From Flavobacterium glaciei (GTDB lineage: Bacteria > Bacteroidota > Bacteroidia > Flavobacteriales > Flavobacteriaceae), in assembly GCF_003350545.1 (NCBI RefSeq), contig NZ_QQBA01000002.1, forward strand, positions 124,001 through 188,000: a stretch of 64,000 nt of DNA, given 5' to 3'. This document shows, piece after piece, positions 62,375-64,000 of this stretch (the first letter of the stretch is position 1; every line of letters begins with the position of its first letter). The notes under the pieces are model-generated. The model made no database searches and had not been told where the DNA came from. It was given only the letters and a program-made list of their open reading frames with translations. Position numbers and translations under genes: made by a program.

Positions 62375-62748
62375 ATGGCTCAAATTTTTTTTAAAGAAAG
62401 TCCGTTCAAAACATTGATTTCATTTCATAAGCTAATTGAAGCTTTGGAAGAAATTGCCAATTATCGAGCGATTTTGCTTAAGCATTATTAAAAGAAATTG
62501 CGCCTTTTCCTGAATTTCGCATTGGTATAGAAAATTTGGATTTAATATTCGAAAACGAAACTTCAATCCAACATTTACTGGCTGATTTGTTCCCGACCGC
62601 TTTAACGAACAATGAAATTAAAGCTATTACAATTCCGTATCTGAATTTTACTTATAATTACACGGAACGTTTCAAAAAAATAATTGAAGATGTTAGTACA
62701 TTATTTGAAATTATGGAAAGGATTATTACTAACATAAAAAAGTTATGA
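62375..62748 (+). pseudogene. Frameshifted, truncated remnant of a GAF-domain protein N-terminus
   Basis: ATG 62375 opens a frame (KESPFKTLISFHKLIEALEE) that stops at 62491. A one-base deletion near 62480 shifts it into the frame ALLKEIAPFPEFRIGIENLD, which goes on through LLADLFPTALTNNEIKAITI and NYTERFKKII to a stop at 62748. I recognise these as the N-terminal region of large GAF-domain proteins of Flavobacterium (several hundred residues), so both the frame and the C-terminal bulk are lost. The family call is from memory of the motif. Confidence 0.6.
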
Positions 62749-63148
62749 GCAATTTGCGGCAAACTATATTATTTCACATGAACAACTACTAAAAAACATA
62801 GGTCCTTAATTATCTAATCATAGACAAATTCCTTGTCATTTATCATTTCATTCATTGGTCATTAGTTTTTGATTAAAGACATTCAGTAAAAAAAATCAAA
62901 TTTACAATTTTATTTTAGGTGTCTTTACGTGTAAAACACCTCTATTTACTTTTAGTTGTTTTGACATTATTACAATAATAATCAACACATGGCACTACAA
63001 CATAGTAATAGTATTAATAACAAGATACTATGGTGTACATTAGATTATGGTAGGTTTATGAAGGAGAAAGTCTATCTTTAAACAATTTTCAATAAAGTCT
63101 TTGATCTGCATTACTAGTTTCCTGGACATATTTTAATACTACTAAATT
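62749..63148. other. 400-base gap without a recognisable gene
   Basis: AT-rich. It contains a small AGGTGT/ACACCT inverted repeat around a TTTACGTGTAAA core (about 62918-62943) and a 30-codon open frame at 62989-63081 that I do not trust. It should hold the promoter of the metallophosphoesterase gene, but I see no convincing TTG/TAnnTTTG pair. Confidence 0.5.
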
Positions 63149-64000
63149 ATGAAATTATTTTCGGATAATTATTTTATTACATTCAATAAACCAGGTTTTA
63201 TAATATTCTTGACAGGAATAATGTTGCAATCATGTGCGACTCATCATGCACAATTTGGAAAAGACGTAAAAAAACCAGTTATTATTAACGCGACAGATAG
63301 TTTACAAATAGCACACACCTTTTTTTTGATTGGCGATGCAGGAAATACCAATGAAAAAACGAAACAACAAAAGCTTGGTTCTCTTGAAGAAAGATTGAAA
63401 AAGGCATCAAAAAACACCACTCTTTTATTTCTTGGTGATAATATCTATCCAAAAGGATTACCAGCTGCAGAAAACACAAACGAGCGCCTTCTAGCCGAAA
63501 GTAAACTCACAAACCAACTGAAATTGTCTAAAAACTTTAAAGGACAAACTATTTTTATTCCAGGAAATCACGATTGGTACAGCGGTATAAAAGGACTTGA
63601 ACGACAGGCAAAATTTGTTACTGAATACCTCAACGATAAAAAATCATTCCTTCCTAGAAAAAGCTGTGGTATTGATGATTTAGAAATAAATAATAATCTG
63701 GTGCTAATCACTATTGACAGTCAATGGTTTCTGGAAGACTGGGATAACAGTCCCACTATTAACGATGATTGTACAATAAAAACCCGAGAGGCTTTTTTTG
63801 CTGAGCTGGAAAATCTTTTAATAAAAAACCAAGAAAAAGCAATTGTTTTAGCCCTCCATCATCCATTAATGAGTAATGGTTCTCATGGCGGCCAATTCTC
63901 AGTAATGAAACAGCTTTTTCCATTAGAGCAAAAAATTCCTCTTCCAGTCTTAGGTTCTGTTGCTAATTTTTTTCGAAAAACAAGTGGAGTAAGTCTTACA
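63149..64000 (+). CDS. Metallophosphoesterase, lipoprotein, 5' part
   Basis: 284 codons are seen before the window ends. The N-terminus carries a hydrophobic segment with lipobox LQSC (Cys28), so the enzyme is an exported lipoprotein. The calcineurin-like motifs are in order: FFLIGDAGN, LFLGDNIYP, IPGNHDWY and ALHHPLMSNG. These supply the two-metal site of a phosphatase or related hydrolase. In Bacteroidota such proteins often continue into a C-terminal barrel-like domain; that part lies outside the window. Substrate unknown. Confidence 0.9.
   Translation, partial: MKLFSDNYFITFNKPGFIIFLTGIMLQSCATHHAQFGKDVKKPVIINATDSLQIAHTFFLIGDAGNTNEKTKQQKLGSLEERLKKASKNTTLLFLGDNIYPKGLPAAENTNERLLAESKLTNQLKLSKNFKGQTIFIPGNHDWYSGIKGLERQAKFVTEYLNDKKSFLPRKSCGIDDLEINNNLVLITIDSQWFLEDWDNSPTINDDCTIKTREAFFAELENLLIKNQEKAIVLALHHPLMSNGSHGGQFSVMKQLFPLEQKIPLPVLGSVANFFRKTSGVSLT

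Noticed and set aside
62989-63081. 30-codon open frame upstream of the metallophosphoesterase gene
   Set aside because: Too short, no promoter or recognisable sequence, in an AT-rich gap; not supported as a gene.

Overview
The window reads as a chromosomal segment of a member of the Flavobacteriaceae, most likely Flavobacterium. Composition is AT-rich, several promoters carry the Bacteroidota -7 element TAnnTTTG, and the gene content is typical: a fused CcoN-CcoO cbb3 oxidase, DUF349 and DUF5606 proteins, OstA-like and 2TM-domain proteins, malate:quinone oxidoreductase, and TonB receptors with a carboxypeptidase-like N-terminus. No rRNA or tRNA genes were seen.

Region by region. 0-2.2 kb: phospholipid genes (cdsA 3' end, psd), an acyl-CoA-binding protein and a lipoprotein superoxide dismutase. 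2.3-4.2 kb: a GH13 amylase lipoprotein. 4.4-9.8 kb: OstA-like protein, class III aminotransferase, TPR protein and aroE. 9.8-17.4 kb: a type II-C CRISPR-Cas locus in an unusual layout. cas1-cas2 are on the plus strand, then come a REP-associated (RAYT) transposase with REP palindromes, a nine-repeat array, a convergent cas9 on the minus strand, and a divergent tracrRNA gene beyond the cas9 start. The last repeat is folded into a perfect 17-bp inverted repeat with the sequence between array and cas9, resembling the leader-repeat structures described for other Cas9 systems. A further conserved non-coding element follows the tracrRNA. 17.6-19.6 kb: a DUF349 protein.

20.0-31.0 kb: a micro-oxic respiration block: hemN, then on the minus strand ccoS-ccoNO-ccoQ-like-ccoP-ccoG-ccoH-safE, ccoI, and a divergent Crp/Fnr regulator. 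Three promoters (hemN, ccoS, ccoI) carry a TATGAY-N4-RTCAT type palindrome centred exactly 29.5 bp upstream of the first base of the -7 element, which suggests one activator controls all three. 31-39.3 kb: APC permease, mazG with a 69-bp tandem duplication of its 3' end, DUF5606, def, a FUSC membrane protein, mqo and ruvX. 39.5-46.7 kb: acyltransferase/SGNH protein, dapD and a set of LPS-core-like genes (GT9, three GT2, an InaA/WaaP-like kinase). 46.9-51.3 kb: tsaC, a GxxExxY gene bounded by 22-bp inverted repeats, cca, ctaA and a CDP-alcohol phosphatidyltransferase.

51.5-57.7 kb: CsbD protein, a LytTR/LytS two-component system with three copies of the 2TM domain, a secreted protein and a TonB-dependent receptor. 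57.9-64 kb: small accessory genes, several broken (a frameshifted secreted protein, an S23 four-helix-bundle gene with an internal stop, a frameshifted GAF-protein remnant), plus a nucleoid-associated protein and the 5' part of a lipoprotein metallophosphoesterase gene that runs off the window.
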